Shown here one piece after another: positions 33,425 to 43,400 of a DNA stretch of 64,000 bases. How positions within the stretch are numbered: position 1 is the first letter of the stretch; every line of letters starts with the position of its first letter. Under the pieces are notes generated by a model. It made no database searches. It was not told where the DNA came from and saw nothing but the letters and a program-made list of their open reading frames with translations. The translations under genes and the position numbers were made by a program. The DNA is from Labyrinthula sp. Ha (taxonomy: Eukaryota; Sar; Bigyra; Labyrinthulida; Labyrinthulaceae), in NCBI GenBank assembly GCA_015227615.1, contig JAALGZ010000007.1, positions 1,302,001 to 1,366,000 of the forward strand, given 5' to 3'.

Positions 33425-35092
33425 TCAGCTTTGTGCTGGAAGATCGGCAGTTCTTGGAAGTAAATAATCTCTAATAATCTCTCTATGACAACTCCAGACT
33501 AATCTTATAGCCTCAGGAGTACCAATTCCAGCTCCTCTAGGATCATTAGCTGGTCCAAACCAGTGATTAGCAGGAGCCCCTGTAGTTCTACCCCTCCAGC
33601 CAGCATACGTAGTTCCATTCACAGTGCTTCCCAATACCTTTGATAAAAAGTGCTGGTCGTTTGACACAATTGCAGCTGTCAAGTGATGTGACATACGTTC
33701 ACAGCATTCGATTACCTTATCTACCTCATCGGTCTTATACTCTGTTACTACTTGAAAAGGGCCGAAGATTTCAGTTGTGCACAGCTCAAAAGCTTCCGCC
33801 GAGTTCAACATGCTAGACAGGGGCACATATACAGCGGTAGGACGATAGGAGGCATATATTTCTGGAATATTGTGGTTTTCGGATTCACTGAGCTCTCCCC
33901 CAAAAAGTAATTTCGCTCCCTCCAACTTTAGCAAACTCTGAATATGCTTTCCAATTTGGTCATTATTTAAGCTTAGGACTGGAGAAATAAGTTCAGTGGA
34001 TAGCGATCTGTTTCCAGCTAACAGTTCAATTTCATTAAAAATTCCAGCTTTCACATAGTTTTCATGTGCAAATAAAATCGACTGAGCTGAGCACTTTTGC
34101 CCGCTCATTGCATAAGCATCCTGATCACAAACATAGGCTATCTGCTTAACATGATGTGGATTTGTCGCATCTATATCTGGACCAAGAATTTTCCAATCAA
34201 ATCCGGCATCTTCAATTTTAACCTTCCCATTCAGCTTCAGCATCAAATGCTCAGCAATTTTACTTGAACCTGTGAACTGAGTTAGCCTTACATTTGAGTT
34301 AGTTAAGATGTGCTCCATTGTTTCCCCATGACAATGAACAAGATCCAAATCTTCCATTGGCATTCCGCAATAGTGAAGCAACCTAATATACTGCTCCAAA
34401 ACAAAAGAGGTTTTTTCACTGCCTTTCACAAGTAGCTTATTCCCCATAAATAATGCTCCCATTAATTGCAAAACAGGAATCTCGAAAGGAAAGTTGAAGG
34501 GAGCCACGCAGGCAACAGGCCCAAAAGGAAATCTATATCCATTACTTTCTTGTCCTTCATGATCTCCAGAAACAACAAATCCTCTTGCCATGAAGCGCAC
34601 AGCATCACCTGCAAACGTCTTTAAAAAGATTCTGGAGACATGAACCTCATTATATGCTTGTGTATATGATTTTGGCATTACCTTTTGTATTGCTTTGATA
34701 AAGTATTCCTCTACCTCGGGTTTTGAGAGTTCTACCGCTGCTTTAAAGGAAATATCAGCATAGAGTTGGTATCTGTCTGGATTCTTTAAGGGATTATGTA
34801 AGCCAGACTTGGGACACCTGTTCAAAGAGTTTATGAAGCTTTCTCCTTCCACTTTTGATGTATCAGGCATATGAATAAAGTTCCTGGTATTCTTGTCTAA
34901 TGGGTCTACCAGATTCCAATACTTGTCCGTGGACTTCCAATCACCATTGACCAGGTTTTGAAGCTTGTGTGGCGAAGAGGTGGACCCAAGTTCATCTGGG
35001 TGAATATTCGCCCAGGAAAGTGAGCTCAGAGGTTGAAATTGTACCTTGGAGTACTTGGGGGCTAAAGTTGCTTTAAGAGCTGCTCGTAACAT
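33425..35092 (-). CDS. delta-1-pyrroline-5-carboxylate dehydrogenase, mitochondrial, plant-type (ALDH12)
   Basis: A 555-residue aldehyde dehydrogenase. It oxidises P5C/glutamate semialdehyde to glutamate with NAD+, the second step of proline breakdown. It matches the plant P5CDH (ALDH12) subfamily rather than the animal/fungal ALDH4: APFNFPFEIPVLQLMGALF (197-215), FTGSS (273-277), EDAGFDWKILGPD (294-306), the catalytic loop SGQKCSAQS with Cys334, and the late blocks TKEIFGPFQ-like (here TTEIFGPFQVVTEY), NGTTYAGWRGRTTGAP and IGTPEAIRLVWSCHRE. The first 30 residues are basic, Ser/Ala-rich and lack acids, as in a mitochondrial presequence. Length equals plant P5CDH. Start is ATG; stop is TGA, with the next in-frame stop about 15 codons on. 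Its nearest neighbours are thousands of bases away. Identity is firm; location is inferred. Confidence 0.95.
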   Translation of the reverse strand: MLRAALKATLAPKYSKVQFQPLSSLSWANIHPDELGSTSSPHKLQNLVNGDWKSTDKYWNLVDPLDKNTRNFIHMPDTSKVEGESFINSLNRCPKSGLHNPLKNPDRYQLYADISFKAAVELSKPEVEEYFIKAIQKVMPKSYTQAYNEVHVSRIFLKTFAGDAVRFMARGFVVSGDHEGQESNGYRFPFGPVACVAPFNFPFEIPVLQLMGALFMGNKLLVKGSEKTSFVLEQYIRLLHYCGMPMEDLDLVHCHGETMEHILTNSNVRLTQFTGSSKIAEHLMLKLNGKVKIEDAGFDWKILGPDIDATNPHHVKQIAYVCDQDAYAMSGQKCSAQSILFAHENYVKAGIFNEIELLAGNRSLSTELISPVLSLNNDQIGKHIQSLLKLEGAKLLFGGELSESENHNIPEIYASYRPTAVYVPLSSMLNSAEAFELCTTEIFGPFQVVTEYKTDEVDKVIECCERMSHHLTAAIVSNDQHFLSKVLGSTVNGTTYAGWRGRTTGAPANHWFGPANDPRGAGIGTPEAIRLVWSCHREIIRDYLLPRTADLPAQS

Positions 35093-37351
35093 TCTTTTTA
35101 TTGTGCTGATTCTTTGAAGAAATTTCTTTTATAGGATTTATATCTTTTATCCTTAACGGACTGAATCGTCCTGAAATCAGACTGTGGTTGACGCATGCTA
35201 CATGCCACGTGTTCACTAATGATCTTCATCACACCAATTGATTGGATATATGAAAATGTAGAATACAAACGTAAGAGAAGATGAGAGAAACAACTATACT
35301 CCAACTAGGGGTGGACACTTGGATGTGGAGAAATCATAAGGCACGAAATACCTAATTTCACACGGCAAAGTTCTTGAAGCTTTTAAATGTAGAAATTCTA
35401 TATGTTGGAACGTGAAATGGCAATTTGAATTTAAATTCCTGCTTTCAACAGGTAATGTTTTACGCCAATTCATAGTTGAAACGACGATTATACCTAGTAT
35501 AGAGAAATTACGTGTCTGAAACAATATAAAGATAAATAGCTACTTTATAGTGTTAACGGGCACAAGAGACGTTACCTCCAACATGTGTAAAATTAGCTTA
35601 GCACTTTAGTCGATTCGTAACTAAATTCCAAAGAAAATTATTCTTAATAACCTAGGGCTTTGAGACGCATTGGCCTTACAGTTCATTATTAAATCATATA
35701 CATTATTATCATTTGCCTGATGGTATTTTTTTCGCCATTAGCTGCGTCCAGGTGAATTTGGATGTTCAACCTCTTTGTGCCTTGTTCATTCTTTGCAATT
35801 TTTCTTTTTACTCAGTCTAAGATAATGCATTTAAACTAGCAGTTTTTAGTGCCTGAATTAGTTTTAGGCAGCATTCTTAAAATATATATTTACCTTTCTG
35901 TTACCCATCACAAAAATCAAAACAAGGTTGATAAGAACCGAGGATCTTGCCATGTCTTTCGAAGAACCTCTCTGAAACAGTGTTCGCTGAACAGTGTTTG
36001 ACTTTGACGTCACATAGGCATTACAGGAGGTAATGAGAACTTGACTCCAATAGACCACCCAAGAGTATTTCCTCGACCAGAATTTCCCTATATCACTTCT
36101 GATTCCTGAATACAGCTCTGAACAAATTGATAACGTAGCCTTGAGTTTTACCTTCTCATAACAGAGAGGCGCTTTGCACCAGCTTGTAACTAAAAAGTAT
36201 ATGCACTCGAAAAAACAATATTAGTTAAAAGTTCTCTGAAAGCTGTAAGTGGAGGTGCCTGATGTTCCTACAATTTCTATGTACCTCAGACAGTGAAGTG
36301 GGAGCAATGTGTATAGGTCATAATGATATGCGATATCTGTTTGTTGCACTCTAAGAAACCAGGAGGTAGTTACCTAATAATGATCGTATTTTTTCGCTGA
36401 GTTCTCTTAAAATAATACATTTTTGAGAAGATACATTGAATTTCGCAGCTTGTGGTCCAAAAAATTTTCTCAACCTGATTTCTAGTCGTTTAGTCGCATC
36501 TGAGAAAGCAATTTTCTTCCGCAAAGACTTGAACCTGTTTTCTTGCGAGTCTTAATGACCTATTTTTTGGTAGTTAAAATGAGATAATATAAGTTTTTTG
36601 TTACACAATTAAACATTTTTCCCTTAATTATGTTTGGTATAATTCCCTCATATTATGCTCTATGAAGAGAACAGTACATTATGTGCTAGAAGGCTTTGGC
36701 TTGATGTTAAGAGCTAGTGGCAGAGCCTTGACATATTTGGCTTACTCGATTTCATATAGAGATAAGCGAGGAAAAATGTTTTTTTGCTCCTAATTTTTCC
36801 CTGTCTAATGTAACAAAGCGCCAAAGGTTGTCATGGACATTGTTGTGGCGTTTATCTTATTGTTGCCTCTATCTGGTCGATAAAGAGCCATAATAATAGC
36901 ACATTTCATCGTCCTGGACCCAAAAGGAAAACTGCAGATAACTTCACAACAGCTGTTACAAAAAGGAAATATTAATTTAGAGAATTAAATACCACCTCGT
37001 TTAAGAACTCATTTCCTATATCTTGAAGACATCTATAACCACATTACTCTTGAGTTCAATAATTTCTAAATCTCAGCATATAGTGATCTAATTATATCTT
37101 ATATCCTTAGAAATGAAGATAATATGTATTTCTTAACTTTTCCCTAAGTTATATAAACAGAGAACTCTATCCTTTCTTTGTATGAAAGATGACGGAGCAG
37201 TAGCTGAATGGAAAAAAGTCTAAAGCTTTCAAATGATCAACATTTCCACAATTGTATCAAAATAATCTGCGTAATTTTGGGAAAATTACAATATGAATCA
37301 GTGTCTGTACTAAACAAATACTACCAATATAAACGTAAACACTAAAACGAA
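35093..37351. other. intergenic region between divergent genes
   Basis: About 2.3 kb between the P5C dehydrogenase start (minus) and the macrodomain-like gene start (plus), so it should contain both promoters. Minus-strand frames at 35098-35304 and 35294-35524 begin with TTG and overlap; I do not support them as genes. A CCACCCC element on the minus strand near 35306-35312 lies about 215 bp upstream of the dehydrogenase start. Nothing else is recognisable. Confidence 0.55.
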
Positions 37352-38497
37352 ATGGACAACACACTTGCTGAGCCAAACTACGACATACTTTTCAGCGAAG
37401 AAACTTTTGAAAAAATACTTGACTATCACAGTGAGTTAAAGAAAGCTAAAAACTTGCCTGGTTCCAATCTTGTCAATCTCCTCTCAAACGAAGGAATTGA
37501 ACTTTCTAAAACATCTACACGTGCTTTTATACAACTTCTGCTTGCAACAAAAAAACCTGTTATATTTGCCGAATCTAGTATTAAAGGTGGGGGTAAAGAC
37601 TGGAATAATGAGGAACTAAGCATTCTTGGTGATGTAAATGTGTGCATGAAAGTTCGGGTGTTTGACAACGGAGTTTGGAGAAATTTTGACGGTTTTCCTC
37701 CAAACTTTAAGCAGCACGAGAAACCTTTTTATGCTTTCTTAATGTTTTCACCTGGTGCGCTATTGGAACGACCATATAGATTTATTGGTGAAACACCAGA
37801 TTACATGGAAATTTGTAGGGGCAACAAAACAATTAACCAAGCTAGTTATACACAACTTGTCCGGAGAAGACTACTGCCTCTTTTCTGCTACGCAAGTGAA
37901 ACTGCGATTCAACATCAAAGCAAAGCTGTGATAACAATACCTGGGATTGGAGGTGGTGCATTTGCAGGAGATTTTCTAGGTCAACTAGGAGAATGCTTGA
38001 ACAACGCTCTAAAATCAATCCTTGACGAAAGTCATGAAGTCTTAAACGGACTAATGTATGTACATTATGATCCGTTTAATGAATGTGAGAACGAAGAAAT
38101 TAAGTTCGGAGAAGTTTTGTATAGAGTTCGGCCATCTATGAAAGGAAATCTAACAAAGACTCAATTAAGTACACCTACAGATCTTGAAGAAAATGAAGGA
38201 GAGTTCAAGAATACGCTGTTGTTTAAGATAGTAGCTTGGGATCACGTGTCACTTCCTGGAAATGATTTTATTGGCGGATCAAGGGCAACTGATGATGGAA
38301 ACACAGCTGCTGCTACAAATGCTATGGAAAAGTTGACGGGAGTTACTGGAAAGTATAATACAACGATCAATGAGTATTTGCCGCCTGATGGATTTGATAT
38401 TTGGAAAGAGGTAATCACAAAATATAGAGTACACTTGCGTGTTGCTAATAACTTAGTTATGCTTCGATCAAATAGGAAATTGGTTTCAATAGAATAA
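37352..38497 (+). CDS. macrodomain-like protein, uncharacterised
   Basis: A 381-residue soluble protein with no signal peptide or membrane helix. The glycine-rich loop PGIGGGAFAG at 197-206 is followed by helix GDFLGQLGECLNNALKSIL and then a hydrophobic strand, the pattern of the ADP-ribose-binding loop of macrodomains. Further on, the well-formed block AWDHVSLPGNDFIGGSRATD at 295-314, then DG, a helix with an AAATNAM run and LTGVTGKY, looks like a second conserved functional patch holding Asp297, His298, Asn304, Asp305, Arg311, Asp314 and Asp315. Together this suggests binding or removal of ADP-ribose or a related nucleotide, but that is inference. I recall similar proteins scattered in protists and bacteria without an assigned role. 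Start is the first ATG; the stop is TAA. It converges with the KYG-repeat gene with a 101-bp gap. Confidence 0.6.
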   Translation: MDNTLAEPNYDILFSEETFEKILDYHSELKKAKNLPGSNLVNLLSNEGIELSKTSTRAFIQLLLATKKPVIFAESSIKGGGKDWNNEELSILGDVNVCMKVRVFDNGVWRNFDGFPPNFKQHEKPFYAFLMFSPGALLERPYRFIGETPDYMEICRGNKTINQASYTQLVRRRLLPLFCYASETAIQHQSKAVITIPGIGGGAFAGDFLGQLGECLNNALKSILDESHEVLNGLMYVHYDPFNECENEEIKFGEVLYRVRPSMKGNLTKTQLSTPTDLEENEGEFKNTLLFKIVAWDHVSLPGNDFIGGSRATDDGNTAAATNAMEKLTGVTGKYNTTINEYLPPDGFDIWKEVITKYRVHLRVANNLVMLRSNRKLVSIE

Positions 38498-38598
38498 GAA
38501 AAAGACTTTGACTAGTTCTTGATTGTATACCTACAACGTTAATAGTATGCACAATTTACAAGCATAAACTATAATAATAAATACCTAAGACAACTGAG

Positions 38599-40452
38599 TT
38601 AGTAAGGTGCGTAAATATCATCCCCTTGTACAGTATTATCTAGAGACTCAAAACTGAAATTTGACTTATACGGTGACCTAGATTTTTTTCTTCCTACTGC
38701 ACCGTTTAAACTTTCTCCATAATGTTCCATCAAAGCTTTATTAAACTTATCAATTCCATTCTGCAAAATAAATAAAACGTTTGATCTTATTAAAGCTCCA
38801 TCATTCTGTTTCTCAGGATCGTGAAATTTATAAAACGTCTTAAGTTGGTCAACTAAAGGCTTTTGAACTGCTGGTTTATTTTCCTCTTCTTCCTCCCCAT
38901 GGTCATGAAAAGAGTCAATCTCAGGTACATCCACTCTTTTTCCTGTTTGATTAGGTTGATGAACTTCCTGATAATCCTCATGAGTTGTTTTTCTAAAATA
39001 CTCATTCACATGTTCTTCTTCATGTTCATCTTCTGGTTCAGATTCAGACTCCTCTTCTAACAGAAAATGATCTTCCAAGTTTTTTCCATACTTTTGCTTC
39101 AACAACTTGTTAAGTTTTTTTAACCCTTTCCTAAATGCCCATTCTGCTATATTACTTACTTCTACTTCTGTTCTAACTTCACCTACTGCAGAATAAAACA
39201 AAGCCAATTTCTTCTTCAAACCTGTCGCATTTAAATCATCATCATACTTATCCATTAATTTATTGTTTATCTTATTTTCCCCATGAACCAGAGTCCACCC
39301 TGCCACACTTTCAATAAATGCATTCACTTTTTTATTTTCATCTTCTTCTTTCTTCTCAAGTTTTTCAGGATCATAGATCTTATAAAAGTTAACAAATTTA
39401 GTTTCAAACTCTTCATATTGTTCTTCTATGACATTCAAATCTTCACCATATTCTTCTCTAAGTTGTTCATTTAAGTAAGCCTCCCCTGATTCAAGTAATA
39501 TTTCAAGAGCTTCATTTATTCCATTATCATATAATTTTTCCTTGTCATGCCTAGCAAGGAAAAATCGGATCAACATTTTATATCTCCAAACTTTCTGCTC
39601 ATCAAGCTGAACCTGTTGTTCTACTTGAGGAGAAGGTTCAACTTCCATAAGTGACTTCGATCTCCTCTTACTTCTCCTCTTCTCTTTCTTGGACTTTGCT
39701 ACTGCAACAGCTGCTGTTTTTGTAATTGTATTCAAGTTATGTCCATACTTTTGCTGTAATTTTTCATTCAATTTTGTTTCTCCATTTCGCTTAGCCCAGT
39801 TTAATGTAAACTCCAAATTAGCCGAATCTTCAAGTTGTCTTTTATCATGAACTTCATAAAACTTTTTTAATTTTTCTCTCAGTTCATTTTCTTTCTGAAC
39901 TCTAGATACTTCAGAAAATCCTTTGCCATATTTTTCCACTAATTTCTGATTTAAAGCAGAAAAAGAGTGAAACTGAGCCCAGTCAATAAGAACTTGATAA
40001 TCTTCTTCAGTTTTCTCGTTCTCCAAGTTCAGTCCAGCGTAGTATTTTCGAAGAATAATTTTTACATCTTCAATAGTGACACTTGTCAAATCAGCTCCGT
40101 ACTTTTGTCTAAGCTTTTCATTCAACTTGCCTAATCCGTACAATATAGTCCACTGTACAATTGCTTCTACATCTTCTCCCATTGTGAGTTTACTTGGCTC
40201 GAATTTCAGATAAAATATTTCAACTTTCTTCCGAATAGACTCCGTTTCAACAACTGTAGCTAGATTTGACTGATCTGAATCAAGGTAATCTCCATAACGA
40301 TTGAGAAGAGCCGAGTTTAGAGCCGAGACTCCTTGAGTTAGTGCAAAGTCCACCTGTGCATTTATGACCTCTGTGTTTGAAAGAATACTCGGGTTATATC
40401 TCTGATAGAAGGCGTGTAGTTTGTTTGTTATAATTTGACGAAGTGTAGTCAT
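38599..40452 (-). CDS. KYG-repeat protein, eight tandem helical repeats
   Basis: A 617-residue acidic/basic protein built from eight copies of a roughly 50-60-residue unit: L-x2-FY-x4-P-x-K-L, a spacer, V-x3-WA-x3-G-x3-LN-x-KL-x2-KYG-x-DL. Repeats lie at about 4-57, 72-122, 128-180, 188-241, 287-340, 347-409, 411-460 and 533-583. Aromatic pairs mark each start (16, 80-81, 137-138, 199-200, 297-298, 356-357, 419-420, 540-541). A Lys/Arg-rich linker at 252-267 and an acidic linker at 466-525 separate blocks. Similar FY...KYG repeats occur in proteins of several protists, where function is mostly unknown; helical scaffolding is the likely role. No enzyme motif or membrane helix is visible. Start ATG, stop TAA. 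It is convergent with the macrodomain-like gene. Confidence 0.8.
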   Translation of the reverse strand: MTTLRQIITNKLHAFYQRYNPSILSNTEVINAQVDFALTQGVSALNSALLNRYGDYLDSDQSNLATVVETESIRKKVEIFYLKFEPSKLTMGEDVEAIVQWTILYGLGKLNEKLRQKYGADLTSVTIEDVKIILRKYYAGLNLENEKTEEDYQVLIDWAQFHSFSALNQKLVEKYGKGFSEVSRVQKENELREKLKKFYEVHDKRQLEDSANLEFTLNWAKRNGETKLNEKLQQKYGHNLNTITKTAAVAVAKSKKEKRRSKRRSKSLMEVEPSPQVEQQVQLDEQKVWRYKMLIRFFLARHDKEKLYDNGINEALEILLESGEAYLNEQLREEYGEDLNVIEEQYEEFETKFVNFYKIYDPEKLEKKEEDENKKVNAFIESVAGWTLVHGENKINNKLMDKYDDDLNATGLKKKLALFYSAVGEVRTEVEVSNIAEWAFRKGLKKLNKLLKQKYGKNLEDHFLLEEESESEPEDEHEEEHVNEYFRKTTHEDYQEVHQPNQTGKRVDVPEIDSFHDHGEEEEENKPAVQKPLVDQLKTFYKFHDPEKQNDGALIRSNVLFILQNGIDKFNKALMEHYGESLNGAVGRKKSRSPYKSNFSFESLDNTVQGDDIYAPY

Positions 40453-43400
40453 CTGTGTCCTGTCTTTAAATTTACAATTACAATAGAACTCTATACGGTT
40501 TATTTCAGGTGTTTTTTCTTTATTTAACCTGAACTGAATGTGTGCAGATTAAGTTTCGGGTAGAATTTTTTTCTTGTTCAGATTCCCGGTCTCGTGTAAG
40601 AATTGTTATTATACTTTCTATTAATAGAATGAATAGTTAACTACAATTCTTGTTGATCAAATCTTATTAGCATAAATTTTAACCAAAATGTTTAATATGG
40701 TCACTAAATATTGATTAGTTTCTTCTTTTTGTGATGTTTTTTTCCTAAGTACGCTGTTTATATTTTCTATGTCTTTTGAATTAAAAGTTACTGGAGGTTG
40801 AATTGTATTACTAGAGCCTTTATCCATAAAATTCAACTTGAAGATGAGGGGCTAAGAATCTAATAGAGAGATCTTGTGACACCAATGTTTAATCTTAAAT
40901 TTTTTCCACAGGCGATCAGATTTACTTACGTGTTGATTTTGAACTACCGCTGCTCTGTTCCCTAGATTGCAGCCTATCTTGGAGGCATGGTTTTTTCAAT
41001 ATGGTTTCTATCTTTCCATTTATTGCGCGAAAAAACACTGCCCATTCCTCAAAAGTCTAAAATTCGAATAATTTTGCTTCATGTTTTTACCCCCAGATAA
41101 GGGTCTGAACTTTAGGTTTCTCTCATTGACTTTATCAATAACAAAATTCTTTCGTGGTATGAGCGCTCTGTCTAGGACTTATTCATGGCAAAGCTAATTT
41201 AACGAAGCTCACCAAACGTTATCCTGCCCGCATCTATTTGAAGCAACAAGTTACTACGCTTAAATTTAACTAAAAATACTGTGCAATTGCTTAAAGTCTT
41301 CATGTTTGCCAAAGAATCGGCTGCTATTATATTTCATGCAGAGGTTAAATCCATATACTCCATCTTTTACTTGACGCAGTTTGATTGATTTTACGTTTAG
41401 ATTAAATTCCTCGACATGAGAGCTTGAGAAAATCTTAAACATCTTCAACTACCAAAGTAGAAAAACTGTGTTTATTTATTTGTTTGTCTCTCCTTAAAAT
41501 AAATTCTGATGACTAAGTTCATATTTTGTACCCTGTGATTTACTTGTACAAAAAGATTATATATTATATTTTTCAAATGATATTTTTCTAAGATATTCTT
41601 ACTCTGTAGTTTCCAAGCACAAACTATACTAACTGCATATATTAGTTACTAATTCTTAAGCAATATTTCATATCCTCATTAGTTCTAAATCTCTTGTGCT
41701 AAACACAGTATCGATTGAAAATAACCTTACGATTTCCAAGACATATATATGAACCACTTATTTGTTCCTATTTCGCGGGATTCTTATGCTACTATATGGG
41801 TCCTCTCGTTGTATGTTTAAAAGACCGGAAGTAGCAAGTTATGATACACTTCGGTGTTTGTACTAGTATGTGTCCACCAAGGTCATTTTGTGCAACTCAA
41901 GAAAGACGAATATATCGATGTCTGTTAGGAATTCTTAACTGCTAACATTAACGGTAGGCTTGTTTTAGTTTTAGTTAAGGATGAATATTTCAATTATACT
42001 TCAGTAGAATTTAAGAGCTACCGTTTAACAGCTTTAATGGGAGATTAACGGAAGCAGCTATAGGTACCATAGGTATAGGGAATTTCTTGCATTTGGGAGA
42101 TTTCCCTAGCCCATTCTTTTGCCACCAACCAAAGGTCGAAACCAAACAAGTCCAGCCACAACCTCACAAAAAAGTTGTTTTACTGAAGAAAAAGATATCA
42201 TCAACAATAAAACAGATGTGTTTCATACAAGAATAAAGAGGATGTTGATTCCAGTGCTTTAAAATTGCTTGTATGCTACTTGTTGGAGCTTTTGCTTAAC
42301 AGAGTCATGTTAGGTCTATGTTTTTGATGAGAAACCATAATTTTGATATCAAGCGAATGAAGATTAAGCACATGCAATACGTTGACTTTAAAGTGTTTCT
42401 CTGTATGAGCATAATGATTTGAATATTAAGACTTCAACATGATGAGTACTGATTGGTTGCTCAAATTTGTACGAGAACTTAATGGAGCATCCAGCAACCG
42501 TGTGATAATTAAGAAGTAAGGTTTCATATAGGATAGTAGGTGGTAGAGTGCACATGTAGTATTTTGGGAAATCAATTCTTAAGCTAACAGCAATAGTATA
42601 TAATCAATAAACTGTGAATCTTCTTCATAGCGATGAACTTAGTACCCTTTGTAGGGAAATCCAAATCACCTGAGATCTAAGCAAATAGTAAGGGAAAATC
42701 TATTCCTTAAATTAGCAATAAGTAGTCTAAAGGGAATCAAACTTTCATCCAAAGATTAATGCGGCAAGACTAGCTACTCAAATAGACCCGTATATATAGT
42801 AAGCTGACCTAAGGCAAATCCTACTAGGCTAACTAGAATATTTAGACAATTTACAGTATTATATCTAGCTGTTAGAGCATGAAAACTATGCCCAACAACT
42901 TGAAATAAGTGAATTTATATATTTTCCATCCACTCTTGCCGGGAACCCATATAAAGGAGTAATCCGGGTTTTATCACCTACACTGCAGCCAAGAAAGTTC
43001 AGCTATTTCTGCCGTCGGTAATAAAGTGGTGATATAAATTCCTACAAATTCTTTTCCGCTACTAAATCCTCCCTCCAAGTCAAATATATAATCAGCAATA
43101 GCTAACTCCGCCTTCTGAGCGTACAGACACAGGTTCGAGGAGATAGTAAGCTGTTGTCTCGGCATTTACAACGGTTATCAAGCTTCTGAATTCATATTAA
43201 ACTCACCAAATACATTTATAGGACTGTAAAAGAGCAGTTGGATATCAAATTTTCTTCTTTCTTTGTGATTCTTCTACCACTTTAGAGGCAAATAAAGTTT
43301 CTGAAAGTTATTATTATTACTAGAAAATGGTAGTAATGCCAATTCAATTTCTTAGATTAAAGCTATCTATGGGCACATTTTTGTTTTAACGGTACTTTTG

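Noticed and set aside
31369-41096. A shared 16-mer ATGTTTTTACCCCCAG at 31369-31384 and 41081-41096.
   Set aside because: One pair of 16-base matches is close to chance expectation in 64 kb, the flanks do not match, and no other feature accompanies it.
43131-43150. GGTTCGAGG, resembling a tRNA T-loop.
   Set aside because: No T-stem pairing, no D-arm and no anticodon arm can be placed around it.
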